Of a stretch of 64,000 nt of DNA, positions 13,731-26,379 are shown piece by piece (the stretch's first letter is position 1; each line of letters opens with the position of its first letter). The stretch lies in contig JAJEKV010000004.1 of NCBI GenBank assembly GCA_021234155.1, positions 8,562,109 through 8,626,108 of the forward strand. Reading direction: 5' to 3'. The DNA comes from Isoetes taiwanensis (lineage: Eukaryota > Streptophyta > Lycopodiopsida > Isoetales > Isoetaceae). The position numbers were made by a program, and so were the translations under genes. The notes beneath the pieces are model-generated. The model was not told the origin of the DNA. It was given only the letters and a program-made list of their open reading frames with translations, and did not search any database.

Positions 13731-16700
13731 ATATTTTCATAAGCAACAAGATAACTAGGAAGTTGTACACATAATCTTTGCTCATACAAAGAATGATCGA
13801 GGCAATTTGGGCCGATAAGGTATGTCTTCGACATTACTATTTGCAATTTAAATTACAATAGCCATTTCGAAGTACACCCTTGGTACACAAGCACTTGATT
13901 ATTCTTGTTGAGGTCAAATTATGGAATATATTTAGTTATGCACAAAGATGTGTAAGTAGAAAATAATTGTAAAATGTTTTTGGGGGACAATAGAAAATGG
14001 CATACTTATTATGCATTGAGCTTGAAGGATGGTCCATTACAAGTGCTATGGGCAATGGTCAAAATATGTACGATGAGGTAATTTATTGTTTTCATGACAT
14101 TACACTTTAATATTTGAAATATGCTAAGGTTGTTTAAATGAAATAAGAAATCGAGAAGGGAAGCACCTTTTATCCATATATATTAGAGTCTATTATTTAT
14201 ATAAAGAAATGGGGGCCATGCATGTGTGCCACATGTCACACATAGCCTTTTGATAAAGCCTCCCATGAATTATTTGCTCCTACGATACATGCTTTCCTTG
14301 ACGACTTTATTGTTTATGGATAGACTAAGAAGTTGTCTACATTAAATGAGGCACAAGTATCTTTATGAACAAGAATAAGGTATGGAGGACGAACGATATT
14401 ATTTTATTATGCTTAGCTGTTATATACTTTCTCCAGACTTTTTAGCCGATGGGCTTTGGCGCCATCAAGAACATTTTGTAGAGCAGAACTTAGCCTCTTC
14501 TTTCTTTCTGCTCGGCCGCTTCTTGTTCTTAGAAGAGGCCGCTTTCTACTTTGTGGTGTGGCTGAATCTGCCACTCTGTTGTTGGAGGACCGAAATGTCT
14601 AAAAGGAGTATATATTCATGGAAGCAGATCACAACAAGATGGAAAATTTCCTCCTGATAAGGCTTTATGGAAAAATGATGGAAGAATGCAAACGAATCAA
14701 ACCTTGGTGGCCTACGCTAGGAGCGCCCATATCCAGGTTTCTATGATATATTTGGCTTTCATTCCATCTTTAGGGAATCGATGCATGTATATGCAAATCT
14801 TAAAATAGAGATTATGCTTTTCTTAAAAGTTTGCTTTTATTTCCTCAAAGTAATACATGCGAATCATGCTTCTATCTATCTGTTTACACATCATTGAATA
14901 AATCTGCTTGGATGTCTGTTATCTTATTTAATATGGATTAAGACCAGATTATATGGTGCTGCTAGACACACTGATCTATTTATTAGGATAGTGTCTAATG
15001 GTTCTGGATAAGTTAAACTAGGGTATACACTCATGTATAAGACCATGCACAGGGTTATATTCGTTCGTCTATTGCTTGAAGATCATAAGATGCATGCAAA
15101 TGCATGCTTGCTAGGTATTGTGGGTGTAGAACTATTATTTCATTAGCGTTTTGCTTCATGAACATATGTTTTTTGCATAATGGGGCTGCCCATCAAGTAG
15201 CCTAACGTCGTTTTGTGGTGCGGACAATATATGGTTTTACGTCTTTGGGGGGTAAGCAAACATGATGGTGCTTGTGGGGCTAATGGATACATAATATTAT
15301 TATTAAAGTATGTATCTTAGATCCGTACTTGCGATTCTTAAGCGATATATAGTGGTGTATGGCTGTGGTAGGCAGCCATGTACTAGAATGTAACATAAAT
15401 TAATATATCTGCATATTTTTACTGGTTTGAAGAGCTCCATTTGCTTAAATTACACCATTCTACTTTGTATAAGAATAGGTGAAGGGCTGAAGAGCCATAG
15501 TGTCTCCTTTGCTTACTGGCGCCCTTGTCTTGTTACCATGATTTGCTAACATTGGCATTGTTTGGGTGCGGTAACTTAGAGACTCTATCTCTGTCTTTTC
15601 AAAGTTACAAGGTTGCGGACATGAAGGCAACTAAAATTGAAGATATTACATGGAAATCGAGGCTCAACTAATTTCGATTTCAAAAAAAATGTGGTGAGAT
15701 CTACCTAGTTTACGATATGTACAAGAACATAGTCGAGGAGAAAAACATGTAATGCAAGTATAGAGCTTTGAAAATAGCTAACTTTATTATAGGACAAGTA
15801 CATCTTTGTTTTGATTGATTCGAATTTCTACTATGGTCATATAATGCTCATATATTGGCACTCTGAATTTCTATCCTTTTAAGAATATTATACAAGGTTA
15901 TGCAGTTACATCTACATTTTGAGTCGTTATAGATATGTTTACATCTTGAACTTGGATATGTTTTACAATATAATACTTGATTTGATAAGAATGAAATTCG
16001 ATATGGGGATATTGGAATTCTGAATACTATTTTTGAAATTCTGAAAATTACATGAGATAAAGATATAAGATGTACTTACTTGGAAATTATGTGACCACAT
16101 GTTTAACTTTAAAACTTCGTATTTTTGAAATTAAATTGAATTCTATGTTCTAAAAATGATGGTGCGATTTTATGCATCATGTTTAAAGGGAAAAGCTATA
16201 CTAATTATATTACTACGCTAGACATATTCATATCTCCAACCATGTAAAGGTTACCTTTTCAATTTGTGGCTTGGGTTTTACCCTTGATGGATATGAATGG
16301 GATAGTTTACATCTTGAATGGAGCTATAAGTTTGTATTTATGCAATTGTAGTGTAAGTCTAGATGTAAATGTGAATAAGAAGAAAAATGTGACTTCCATT
16401 AGTTAGAGTCTTCTAACTAGCACAGCTACACTTTACTTGGTTGATTCTCGTTATCGATCACTATGCCTTTTAAAGGGTTGTGATTCCTTGTTTTGGATTT
16501 TATCAATGATGTTTGTTGTATTGGGAACTAATCTCTCTCAAGTTGTTGATACATCTCCTAGATAGGAGATGCGGGCTATGGGGAGAACAGGACCCTTGTC
16601 CTATGTTGTCCAAAAGGGTCTATTACCTCTACATGCTGGAGATAGCTGGCAAGTGCATGTCTTCTACAAATCAGGTTAGCTTGTATATTATACCTTTGGA

Positions 16701-17136
16701 TTACATGAGATCTACCACCATCTGGTGGAAGACCTAGTGTGCATTTGGCTCTCGTCAATGCATAATTTGGATATTGGCCCTATGTGCCTTATCTTACTTG
16801 AAAATATACTTGGAATTGGCTTATTTTGCCTTATCAATACATCTTCATAATATACTTGGATTGGCTTTTATGCCGCATCCAATACATCAGGATAATCACG
16901 GTGAACTGAAGCTTTTTTTAAAAAATAATTGTTCTTATAAAGAAGGTAGTAGGACCCTTCTTCCCATGGAAGGGGTCCTACTCCTATATTCCATGAGAAG
17001 AAGTGCCCTACTACCCGGGGAGGGTTGTGAAGAAGAAGGAAGGAAGAAGAAGAAGAAGAAGAAGAAGAAGAAGAAGAAGAAGAAGAAGAAGAAGAAGAAG
17101 AAGAAGAAGAAGAAGAAGAAGAAGAGTTTTTTCTTC
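13731..17136 (+). repeat. Array unit 5
   Basis: This copy carries CTG/CAG changes at 14498-14515, 15340-15360, 15590-15700 and 16110-16260. Its GAA tract begins with a GAAGGAAG interruption. Confidence 0.9.
17029..17126 (+). repeat. (GAA)n microsatellite
   Basis: The GAA tract at the unit 5/6 junction has a GGAAGG interruption near its left end. Confidence 0.93.
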
Positions 17137-20100
17137 ATATTTTCATAAGCAACAAGATAACTAGGAAGTTGTACACATAATCTTTTGCTCATCATGATGT
17201 AATGATCGAGGCAATTTGGGCCGATAAGGTATGTCTTCGACATTACTATTTGCAATTTAAATTACAATAGCCATTTCGAAGTACACCCTTGGTACACAAG
17301 CACTTGATTATTCTTGTTGAGGTCAAATTATGGAATATATTTAGTTATGCACAAAGATGTGTAAGTAGAAAATAATTGTAAAATGTTTTTGGGGGACAAT
17401 AGAAAATGGCATACTTATTATGCATTGAGCTTGAAGGATGGTCCATTACAAGTGCTATGGGCAATGGTCAAAATATGTACGATGAGGTAATTTATTGTTT
17501 TCATGACATTACACTTTAATATTTGAAATATGCTAAGGTTGTTTAAATGAAATAAGAAATCGAGAAGGGAAGCACCTTTTATCCATATATATTAGAGTCT
17601 ATTATTTATATAAAGAAATGGGGGCCATGCATGTGTGCCACATGTCACACATAGCCTTTTTGATAAAGCCTCCCATGAATTATTTGCTCCTACGATACAT
17701 GCTTTCCTTGACGACTTTATTGTTTATGGATAGACTAAGAAGTTGTCTACATTAAATGAGGCACAAGTATCTTTATGAACAAGAATAAGGTATGGAGGAC
17801 GAACGATATTATTTTATTATGCTTAGCTGTTATATACTTTCTCCAGACTTTTTAGCCGATGGGCTTTGGCGCCATCAAGAACATTTAGTAGAGCAGAACT
17901 TAGCCGCTTCTTGTTCTTCTGCTCAGCCGCTTCTTGTTCTTAGAAGAGGCCGCTTTCTACTTTGTGGTGTGGCTGAATCTGCCACTCTGTTGTTGGAGGA
18001 CCGAAATGTCTAAAAGGAGTATATATTCATGGAAGCAGATCACAACAAGATGGAAAATTTCCTCCTGATAAGGCTTTATGGAAAAATGATGGAAGAATGC
18101 AAACGAATCAAACCTTGGTGGCCTACGCCAGGAGCGCCCATATCCAGGTTTCTATGATATATTTGGCTTTCATTCCATCTTTAGGGAATCGATGCATGTA
18201 TATGCAAATCTTAAAATAGAGATTATGCTTTTCTTAAAAGTTTGCTTTTATTTCCTCAAAGTAATACATGCGAATCATGCTTCTATCTATCTGTTTACAC
18301 ATCATTGAATAAATCTGCTTGGATGTCTGTTATCTTATTTAATATGGATTAAGACCAGATTATATGGTGCTGCTAGACACACTGATCTATTTATTAGGAT
18401 AGTGTCTAATGGTTCTGGATAAGTTAAACTAGGGTATACACTCATGTATAAGACCATGCACAGGGTTATATTCGTTCGTCTATTGCTTGAAGATCATAAG
18501 ATGCATGCAAATGCATGCTTGCTAGGTATTGTGGGTGTAGAACTATTATTTCATTAGCGTTTTGCTTCATGAACATATGTTTTTTGCATAATGGGGCTGC
18601 CCATCAAGTAGCCTAACGTCGTTTGTGGTGCGGACAATATATGGTTTCTGTGCTGGGGTAAGCAGCATGATGGTGCTTGTGGGCGCTAATGGATACATAA
18701 TATTATTATTAAAGTATGTATCTTAGATCTGTACTTGCTGATTCTTAACTGATATACACAGGTGTATGGCTGTGGTGCAGCCATGTACTAGAATGTAACA
18801 TAAATTAATATATCTGCATATTTTTACTGGTTTGAAGAGCTCCATTTGCTTAAATTACACCATTCTACTTTGTATAAGAATAGGTGAAGGGCGAAGAGCC
18901 ATAGTGTCTCACTGCTTACCTGACGCCCCTTGTCTTGTTACCATGATTTGCTAACATTGGCATTGTTTGGGTGCAGGTAACCGAGACTCTATCTCCTGTC
19001 TTTTCAAAGTTACAAGGTTGCAGCATGAAGGCAACTAAAATTGAAGATATTACATGGAAATCAGGCTCAACTAATTCTGATTTCCAGCAAAATGTGGTGA
19101 GATCTACCTAGTTTCTGATATGTACAAGAACATAGTCAGAGAAAAACATGTAATGCAAGTATAGAGCTTTGAAAATAGCTAACTTTATTATAGGACAAGT
19201 ACATGCTGTTTTGATTGATTCTGAATTTCTACTATGGTCATATAATGCTCATATATTGGCACTCTGAATTTCTATCCTTTTAAGAATATTATACAAGGTT
19301 ATGCAGTTACATCTACATTTTGAGTCGTTATAGATATGTTTACATCTTGAACTTGGATATGTTTTACAATATAATACTTGATTTGATAAGAATGAAATTA
19401 CTCGATATGGGGATATTGGAATTCTGAATACTATTTTTGAAATTTGAAAATTACATGAGATAAAGATATAAGATGTACTTACTTGGAAATTATGTGACCA
19501 CATGTTTAACTTTAAAACTCAGATTTTCGAAATTTCGAATTTCGAATTCTATGTTCTAAAATGATGGTCTGATTTTATGCATCATGTTTAAAGGGAAAAG
19601 CTATACTAATTATATTACTCTGCTAGACATATTCATATCTCCAACCATGTAAAGGTTACCTTTCAGTTGTGGCTTGGGTTTTACCCTTGATGGATATGAA
19701 TGGGATAGTTTACATCTTGAATGGAGCTATAAGTTTGTATTTATGCAATTGTAGTGTAAGTCTAGATGTAAATGTGAATAAGAAGAAAATGTGACTTCCA
19801 TTAGTTAGAGTCTTCTAACTAGCACAGCTACACTTTACTTGGTTGATTCTCGTTATCGATCACTATGCCTTTTAAAGGGTTGTGATTCCTTGTTTTGGAT
19901 TTTATCAATGATGTTTGTTGTATTGGGAACTAATCTCTCTCAAGTTGTTGATACATCTCCTAGATAGGAGATGCGGGCTATGGGGAGAACAGGACCCTTG
20001 TCCTATGTTGTCCAAAAGGGTCTATTACCTCTACATGCTGGAGATAGCTGGCAAGTGCATGTCTTCTACAAATCAGGTTAGCTTGTATATTATACCTTTG

Positions 20101-20473
20101 GATTACATGAGATCTACCACCATCTGGTGGAAGACCTAGTGTGCATTTGGCTCTCGTCAATGCATAATTTGGATATTGGCCCTATGTGCCTTATCTTACT
20201 TGAAAATATACTTGGAATTGGCTTATTTTGCCTTATCCAATACATCTTCATAATATACTTGGATTGGCTTTTTATGCCGCATCCAATACATCAGGATAAT
20301 CTGGTGAACTGAAGCTTTTTTTTAAAAAAATAATTGTTCTTGGCAGTAAGGTAGTAGGACCCTTCTTCCCATGGAAGGGGGGTCCTACTCCTTATATTCC
20401 ATGAGAAGAAGTGCCCTACTACCCGAGGGAGGGTTGTGGGCGAAGAAGAAGAAGAAGAAGAGTATTTTTCTTC
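17137..20473 (+). repeat. Array unit 6
   Basis: This is one of the cleanest copies and the shortest complete one, because its junction has only about seven GAA repeats. The exon-like segments found in unit 1 lie here at 17856-18147, 18977-19096 and 19968-20076 with the same reading frames. Confidence 0.9.
20442..20462 (+). repeat. (GAA)7 microsatellite
   Basis: The shortest junction tract. It marks the lower end of a 7-to-48 uninterrupted repeat range within one array. Confidence 0.95.
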
Positions 20474-23106
20474 ATATTTTCATAAGCAACAAGATAACTA
20501 GGAAGTTGTACACATAATGCTGCTCATACAGTAATGATCGAGGCAATTTGGGCCGATAAGGTATGTCTTCGACATTACTATTTGCAATTTAAATTACAAT
20601 AGCCATTTCGAAGTACACCCTTGGTACACAAGCACTTGATTATTCTTGTTGAGGTCAAATTATGGAATATATTTAGTTATGCACAAAGATGTGTAACTAG
20701 AAAATAATTGTAAAATGTTTTTGGGGGACAATAGAAAATGGCATACTTATTATGCATTGAGCTTGAAGGATGGTCCATTACAAGTGCTATGGGCAATGGT
20801 CAAAATATGTACGATGAGGTAATTTATTGTTTTCATGACATTACACTTTAATATTTGAAATATGCTAAGGTTGTTTAAATGAAATAAGAAATCGAGAAGG
20901 GAAGCACCTTTTATCCATATATATTAGAGTCTATTATTTATATAAAGAAATGGGGGCCATGCATGTGTGCCACATGTCACACATAGCCTTTTTGATAAAG
21001 CCTCCCATGAATTATTTGCTCCTACGATACATGCTTTCCTTGACGACTTTATTGTTTATGGATAGACTAAGAAGTTGTCTACATTAAATGAGGCACAAGT
21101 ATCTTTATGAACAAGAATAAGGTATGGAGGACGAACGATATTATTTTATTATGCTTAGCTGTTATATACTTTCTCCAGACTTTTTAGCCGATGGGCTTTG
21201 GCGCCATCAAGAACATTTTGTAGAGCAGAACTTAGCCGCTTCTTGTTCTTCTGCTTTCACCGCTTCTTGTTCTTAGAAGAGGCGCTTTCTACTTTGTGGT
21301 GTATTTGAAATCGCCACTGTTGTTGGAGGACCGAAATGTCTAAAAGGAGTATATATTCATGGAAGCGACTCACAACAAGATGGAAAATTTCCTCCTCGAT
21401 AAGGCTTTATGGAAAAATGATGGAAGAATGCAAACGAATCAAACCTTGGTGGCCTCACGTAACGCCCATATCCGTGTTTCTATGATATATTTGGCTTTCA
21501 TTCCATCTTTAGGGAATCGATGCATGTATATGCAAATCTTAAAATAGAGATTATGCTTTTCTTAAAAGTTTGCTTTTATTTCCTCAAAGTAATACATGCG
21601 AATCATGCTTCTATCTATCTGTTTACACATCATTGAATAAATCTGCTTGGATGTCTGTTATCTTATTTAATATGGATTAAGACCAGATTATATGGTGCTG
21701 CTAGACACACTGATCTATTTATTAGGATAGTGTCTAATGGTTTCGGATAAGTTAAACTAGGGTATACACTCATGTATAAGACCATGCACAGGGTTATATT
21801 CGTTCGTCTATTGCTTGAAGATCATAAGATGCATGCAAATGCATGCTTGCTAGGTATTGTGGGTGTAGAACTATTATTTCATTAGCGTTTTGCTTCATGA
21901 ACATATGTTTTTTGCATAATGGGGCTGCCCATCAAGTAGCCTAACGCCGTTTTGTGGTGCGGACAATATATGGTTTACGTCTTTGGGGTAAGCAAACATG
22001 ATGGTGCTTGTGGGCTAATGGATACATAATATTATTATTAAAGTATGTATCTTAGATCCGTATTTGCGATTCTTTAACCGATATACATGTGTGTATGGTC
22101 GTGGTAGGCGACCATGTACTAGAATGTAACATAAATTAATATATCTCGCATATTTTTCGGGTTTGAAGAGCTCCATTTGCTTAAATTACACCATTCTACT
22201 TTGTATAAGAATAGGTGAAGGGCGAAGAGCCATAGTGTCTCACTGCTTACCTGACGCCCCTTGTCTTGTTACCATGATTTGCTAACATTGGCATTGTTTG
22301 GGCGGTGTAACCGAGACTCTATCTCTGTCTTTTCAAAGTTACAAGGTTAAAAGATGAAGGCAACTAAAATTGAAGATATTACATGGAAATCGGGGCTCAA
22401 CTAATTTGATTTCCGGCCAAAATGTGGTGAGATCTACCTAGTTTCGATATGTACAAGAACATAGTCGAGAAAAACATGTAATGCAAGTATAGAGCTTTGA
22501 AAATAGCTAACTTTATTATAGGACAAGTACATCTTTGTTTTGATTGATTCCGAATTTCTACTATGGTCATATAATGCTCATATATTGGCACTTTGAATTT
22601 CTATCCTTTTAAGAATATTATACAATGTTATACGCTTACATCTACATTTTGAGCTGATATAAATACGCTTACATCTTGAACTTGGATATGTTATACAATA
22701 TAATACTTAATTTGATAAGAATAAAATTACTCGATATGGGGATATTGGAATTTCGAATACTATTTTTTGAAATTTGAAAATTACATGAGATAAAGATATA
22801 AGATGTACTTACTTGGAAATTATGTGACCACATGTTTAACTTTAAAACTCGTATTTTCTGAAATTCTGAATTCTGAATTCTATGTTCTAAAATGATGTTC
22901 TGATTTTATGCATCATGTTTAAAGGGAAAAGCTATACTAATTATATTACTCTGCTAGACATATTCATATCTCCAACCATGTAAAGGTTACCTTTCAGCTG
23001 TGGCTTGGGTTTTACCCTTGATGGATATGAATGGGATAGTTTACATCTTGAATGGAGCTATAAGTTTGTATTTATGCAATTGTAGTGTAAGTCTAGATGT
23101 AAATGT
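20474..23106 (+). repeat. Array unit 7, truncated on the right
   Basis: This unit follows the others for about 2.63 kb and then stops at the motif tctagatgtaaatgtgaa. In units 1-6 that motif is followed by a tiny GAA seed (taagaagaaaatgtg). Here the seed position is occupied by a long GAA tract, after which unrelated sequence begins. Substitutions not involving CTG/CAG are more frequent at 22620-22720, as expected for an edge unit that homogenises less often. Confidence 0.9.
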
Positions 23107-23250
23107 GAAGAAGAAGAAGAAGAAGAAGAAGAAGAAGAAGAAGAAGAAGAAGAAGAAGAAGAAGAAGAAGAAGAAGAAGAAGAAGAAGAAGAAGAAGAAG
23201 AAGAAGAAGAAGAAGAAGAAGAAGAAGAAGAAGAAGAAGAAGAAGAAGAG
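23107..23250 (+). repeat. (GAA)48 microsatellite at the array's right edge
   Basis: The tract begins at the place where other units carry only an internal AAGAAG seed. It is followed directly by unique sequence (attttaacgtcacgcc). It therefore marks the array's right breakpoint. Confidence 0.95.
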
Positions 23251-25296
23251 ATTTTAACGTCACGCCCCATTGCAATGTTCGTTGGAGTGGGTAGATGTTG
23301 CAGCAGGTGTCGGTGGATGCTCCTAGGGTCCAGATGCCTTGCTGAAGTATGAGTTGATGTGGACTGTCGTTGATGGGTAATGCTTGCATGTCTGAGTTTG
23401 CATGTTTTAGGCAAGTGATCATGGGTAATAGTTGCAGTAGGCCTACTTGCATGCAACGCCTGGGTCTGAGGGCTTAGGTCTTAGCTCTTAGCTCTTGCAG
23501 ATGCACCTTATGCTTTTCCAATTCGCACATGCAATGGCGTAGCTTGTCATGAGCTTGTAATACTGCAACCTTTTTTCTTCCATGGTTGCTTGGACGGCCC
23601 GTTGGACCGTGATGGTCATCTCCTCAGCTTCTGAGTGAAGATGGGATATAGCTGCTTTAGTCTACTACTCAAAATATTCCTTTTGCAAACCATGGTGTCA
23701 ATGTTGGCAGACAAGGTGCCCAGGTGGATCGATAGTTTAGTAAGGGTGCTTTCCCATGAATTTGCAGACTTGAAAAAGCTGTACTAAGGTCAAAACCCTG
23801 AGGCTCAGAATTGTGTGGAGAATACTTTGCGACTCAGGTCCTAAACCTGAATCAAGCAAATAAGGCGCTCATGGGAACACCGGAGCCTTCGGCCTGACCT
23901 CAAGAAAATCTCCAGGTTTTAGTCCCATGGGAAAGCACCCTAAGACCCAACTTATCCTACTGCCTTTTAAATTGCGTCAGACAGAGTCTATCCTCAACAT
24001 GTTGCATGCAGGTCTTGATTCTAGAAATGCATTTCTTTTATGTAGCCAGTTGCTTTTTGAGCAATTTGGGCGCCAAGTCCTTTATCTCTTCTACCAGACC
24101 TGCAATCATAGCTTTATTGTCCTAAACCATTGCTGATCAGGTGTGCATGAGGGACTTTCCGCTAGGTTTGAGTATCGACCATGGGGTTTGTTGCACGAGC
24201 CTTTGTCTATCTTGCCTATGTCATCTGGTATGGAGTGGTGTTTATGTATTCCCCCAAGATAAGCGGACTTGCCATATTGCCATCTACCGGTGACGTCAAT
24301 TGGGATTGTGGGCTTAGATGGGCGTCGCCATCAAGATGCATGTCTATGGAATTTGGGAAGGGGAGCACTGGAATCCTCATTGACAATGCGGAATGGAATT
24401 GGGTAGCCACATTTCGCACGACATTCCCCTGACAGTTGCTTATGTATAAGAGTTTGGATGTGTTTTAGTCTTGCTGCTCTTAATGTTAATAATGAAGTCT
24501 ACACGATGGTGTTGTGAGTGGATCTCTTAGAGTAGTTGGTATCCAATAAACATATAAAAATGCTCTATTCACTCTCAATCTAGCCGATCTGGACCATTAA
24601 TTCTAGCCCTTGGCAGTGCCTCTTATATAATCTTTTGGGTGCACTCTTATTGCATGGGCATGGTGCACCACTTAGTATCTTACTTATCCACCCATCCTTT
24701 GGTATTGGAGTAAAATGTCTAATGTCCTTCAAAAAATATATTACCATGTCAAGTTCAAACCAATGTTATATTATGAAGTTGACACTCAATTGCGTCAAAT
24801 TGAGCTATTTGATTGTTGAAATGAACACCAAATGAACAAGTCTAATGTTGAAATCTTGGTTCGGGATATTCCACAAGCCTTGTATGCTACTTTGTGGAAT
24901 TGAAATTTCACAATACAGTTTAGAAAGAGCAAGAAATTTTTTTGCTAAAAATAGCCATTTTGCTTGCTACTTCAAGTAGGAATGAAGGGGATATGTAGCT
25001 GGTAGGCTGGGCTAGATTCTGCAAGAAATTTGCCGATTATACCCAAAACCTTTTCCGAACCAAGGTTGAAATAGTGGTGTAAAACTCCCTTCATTGACAT
25101 ATTAGGCTATAGCTAACAACATTGTTTTTACCATTCATTTACTTTTCATGCAAATCTAGAGGTGGATAGGCTCAGGTACAAGACAGTTGTGAAAGGAGGG
25201 CTGCTTTAGCGTTTAGCTTTTGATAGGACTCAATTGAACACGGTTGGATGGTCCTGTCGGCTACATGACACACAAGGGGACAAAGTAAAGTATACA
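23251..25296. other. Unique intergenic region
   Basis: The sequence after the array is unique and contains no convincing coding segment. An open frame at 24181-24432 on the plus strand has no supporting splice sites, codon pattern or recognisable domain. The only clear structure is the small inverted-repeat element at 23744-23940. Confidence 0.6.
23744..23940. mobile_element. PIF/Harbinger-like (Tourist-type) MITE
   Basis: A 197 bp non-coding element is bounded by perfect 15 bp terminal inverted repeats, gggtgctttcccatg at the left and its reverse complement at the right. It is flanked by a direct 3 bp TAA at 23741-23743 and 23941-23943. A TWA target duplication with TIRs beginning in G is the hallmark of PIF/Harbinger-derived MITEs. 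There is no room for a transposase, so mobilisation would need one in trans. Confidence 0.75.
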
Positions 25297-25299
25297 TAT

Positions 25300-25307
25300 A
25301 TTTATTT
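25300..25307 (-). promoter_or_regulatory. Possible polyadenylation signal (AATAAA)
   Basis: On the minus strand an AATAAA lies about 75 bp downstream of the stop codon of the membrane-protein gene at 25381-25941. It is in the right place for its 3' end. AT-rich sequence makes chance occurrence possible. Confidence 0.35.
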
Positions 25308-25380
25308 AAGAAATGAATAATGAATAATATACATATGCTCTCGACTTGATAAAAAGGGTGCTGCGATGCGACAGAGCATA

Positions 25381-25941
25381 TCAGAGGCACAAAACGGTGG
25401 CAATGCCGGAAGCGACCAAGCAAAATGTGAGGATGAGGAAGAAAGAAAAGAGGAACCACTTACGCTTAAATTTGACAACATAAGGCTGGGAGGGCTCCTG
25501 GTATCGGACCTCAAGCTCGTCCTCTCCAAACGAAGCGGCATTGCTGCTCTTCACTCTGCGCAGCTTGTCGCCCGCGGCTCCCATGGTGAGCTTGTGGCAG
25601 CGCCTCTGATACTTGAACCCATTCATGCACTTGAGATTGTGCGCCATCCCCACATACGCCATAACATGCCCCAGAAAACAGAGCACTATCGGCGCCCAGC
25701 AGTGCCTGCACTGCATCCTGTGCGACTGTATCGAGCCTGTGAACAGAATTCCCAGAAACAGAAACAGTATGTGGAACAGCCTCCATAGCTCCTTCTTCTG
25801 CCCGTCCACCATTCGCTTTTTTTCCACTATCTTGTCGAAATGCACTTGTATTATCGACTGCAGCGTCTGGCACACTGTGTCTTTGGGCACCCGCAGCCCT
25901 TCTTCGCTGCTCCTCGCCTGCTCCTTCAGCTGCTCCTCCAT
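25381..25941 (-). CDS. Plant-type unknown membrane protein, three predicted membrane segments
   Basis: This is an intact, intronless 186-residue frame. The N-terminal 50 residues are polar and probably helical (EEQLKEQARSSEEG). A first hydrophobic helix spans about 53-71 (FHILFLFLGILFTG), and a CxxCW turn with two cysteines (CRHCW) follows at about 78-82. A second helix lies at about 83-101. A basic loop (GFKYQRRCHKL) comes next, then an acidic linker and a C-terminal hydrophobic anchor at about 164-186. The arrangement and the basic loop resemble an uncharacterised plant-specific family; no function is known to me. The start is the first ATG, giving the conserved-looking N terminus. Codon use is GC-richer than the surrounding DNA, as expected for a real gene. 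The antisense frames over the same DNA are shadows. Confidence 0.75.
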   Translation of the reverse strand: MEEQLKEQARSSEEGLRVPKDTVCQTLQSIIQVHFDKIVEKKRMVDGQKKELWRLFHILFLFLGILFTGSIQSHRMQCRHCWAPIVLCFLGHVMAYVGMAHNLKCMNGFKYQRRCHKLTMGAAGDKLRRVKSSNAASFGEDELEVRYQEPSQPYVVKFKRKWFLFSFFLILTFCLVASGIATVLCL

Positions 25942-25965
25942 TTCGCTGCCGGATCTGAACTGCCC

Positions 25966-25977
25966 TGTTTATATGCC
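25966..25977 (-). promoter_or_regulatory. Possible TATA box upstream of the membrane-protein gene
   Basis: The minus strand reads gcatataaacag about 26-36 bp before the ATG at 25941. This is a good TATA match, but it would leave almost no 5' leader. It is either the core promoter of a very short leader or coincidence. Confidence 0.3.
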
Positions 25978-26379
25978 TCTCCCTTTGTTGTGTTGGTGGG
26001 AAGGAGGCATTGATTTTGTTGGGAGTTGCAGTAAATGCTGTTTGCTAGTTGTCGTGGTTGCCCAAGTTGTCAGTCCATTCATGTGACGACTGTTGGCAAA
26101 GATAATTCAAGAGAAACTAAAAACTCAAAAAAAAAACAAGGTGCTGCGCACATGTTTTTACAGTAAATCAAAATTGCTATTTTAAAATATTGATATTTTG
26201 TGAAGGTGATGATACTCATTTGCATCACTAACTCCTCCTTAGATGTTGAGCTCTTACCTTTCCTCCCAAGACCTTTCCAGAAGGTGACTTGGCATATAAG
26301 GCCTACATTCTTTTAGGCCTTTATGGGCTATGCTCAAGGAGCCCTCCCCAAGCGGCTGCGACTGCTAGATCTTTCATAG

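Larger units (their letters stand above)
1..23250. repeat. Tandem array of ~3.4 kb units with GAA-repeat junctions
   Basis: Six complete units and one partial unit follow each other head to tail. Each begins with the same anchor, atattttcataagcaacaag, at 1, 3384, 6857, 10265, 13731, 17137 and 20474. Unit lengths are 3383, 3473, 3408, 3466, 3406 and 3337 bp. The length differences come largely from the GAA tract that closes each unit. The window opens exactly after a GAA tract, so more units probably lie to the left. Units are nearly identical outside CTG/CAG sites, but units 4 and 7 carry genuine private differences (for example around 13020-13110 and 22620-22720). The array is therefore not simply one sequence assembled repeatedly. 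Confidence 0.97.

Noticed and set aside
1-23250. Satellite or rDNA spacer, or CRISPR-like array
   Set aside because: Units are 3.4 kb with exon-like content and no rRNA sequence. There are no short repeats with unique spacers.
24181-24432. Plus-strand 83-codon frame after the array
   Set aside because: No splice context, domain or coding-like composition; opposite-strand frames are equally long.
25366-26086. Plus-strand frames overlapping the membrane-protein gene
   Set aside because: They are antisense shadows of the intact 186-codon gene, which has the transmembrane pattern and codon use of a real gene.
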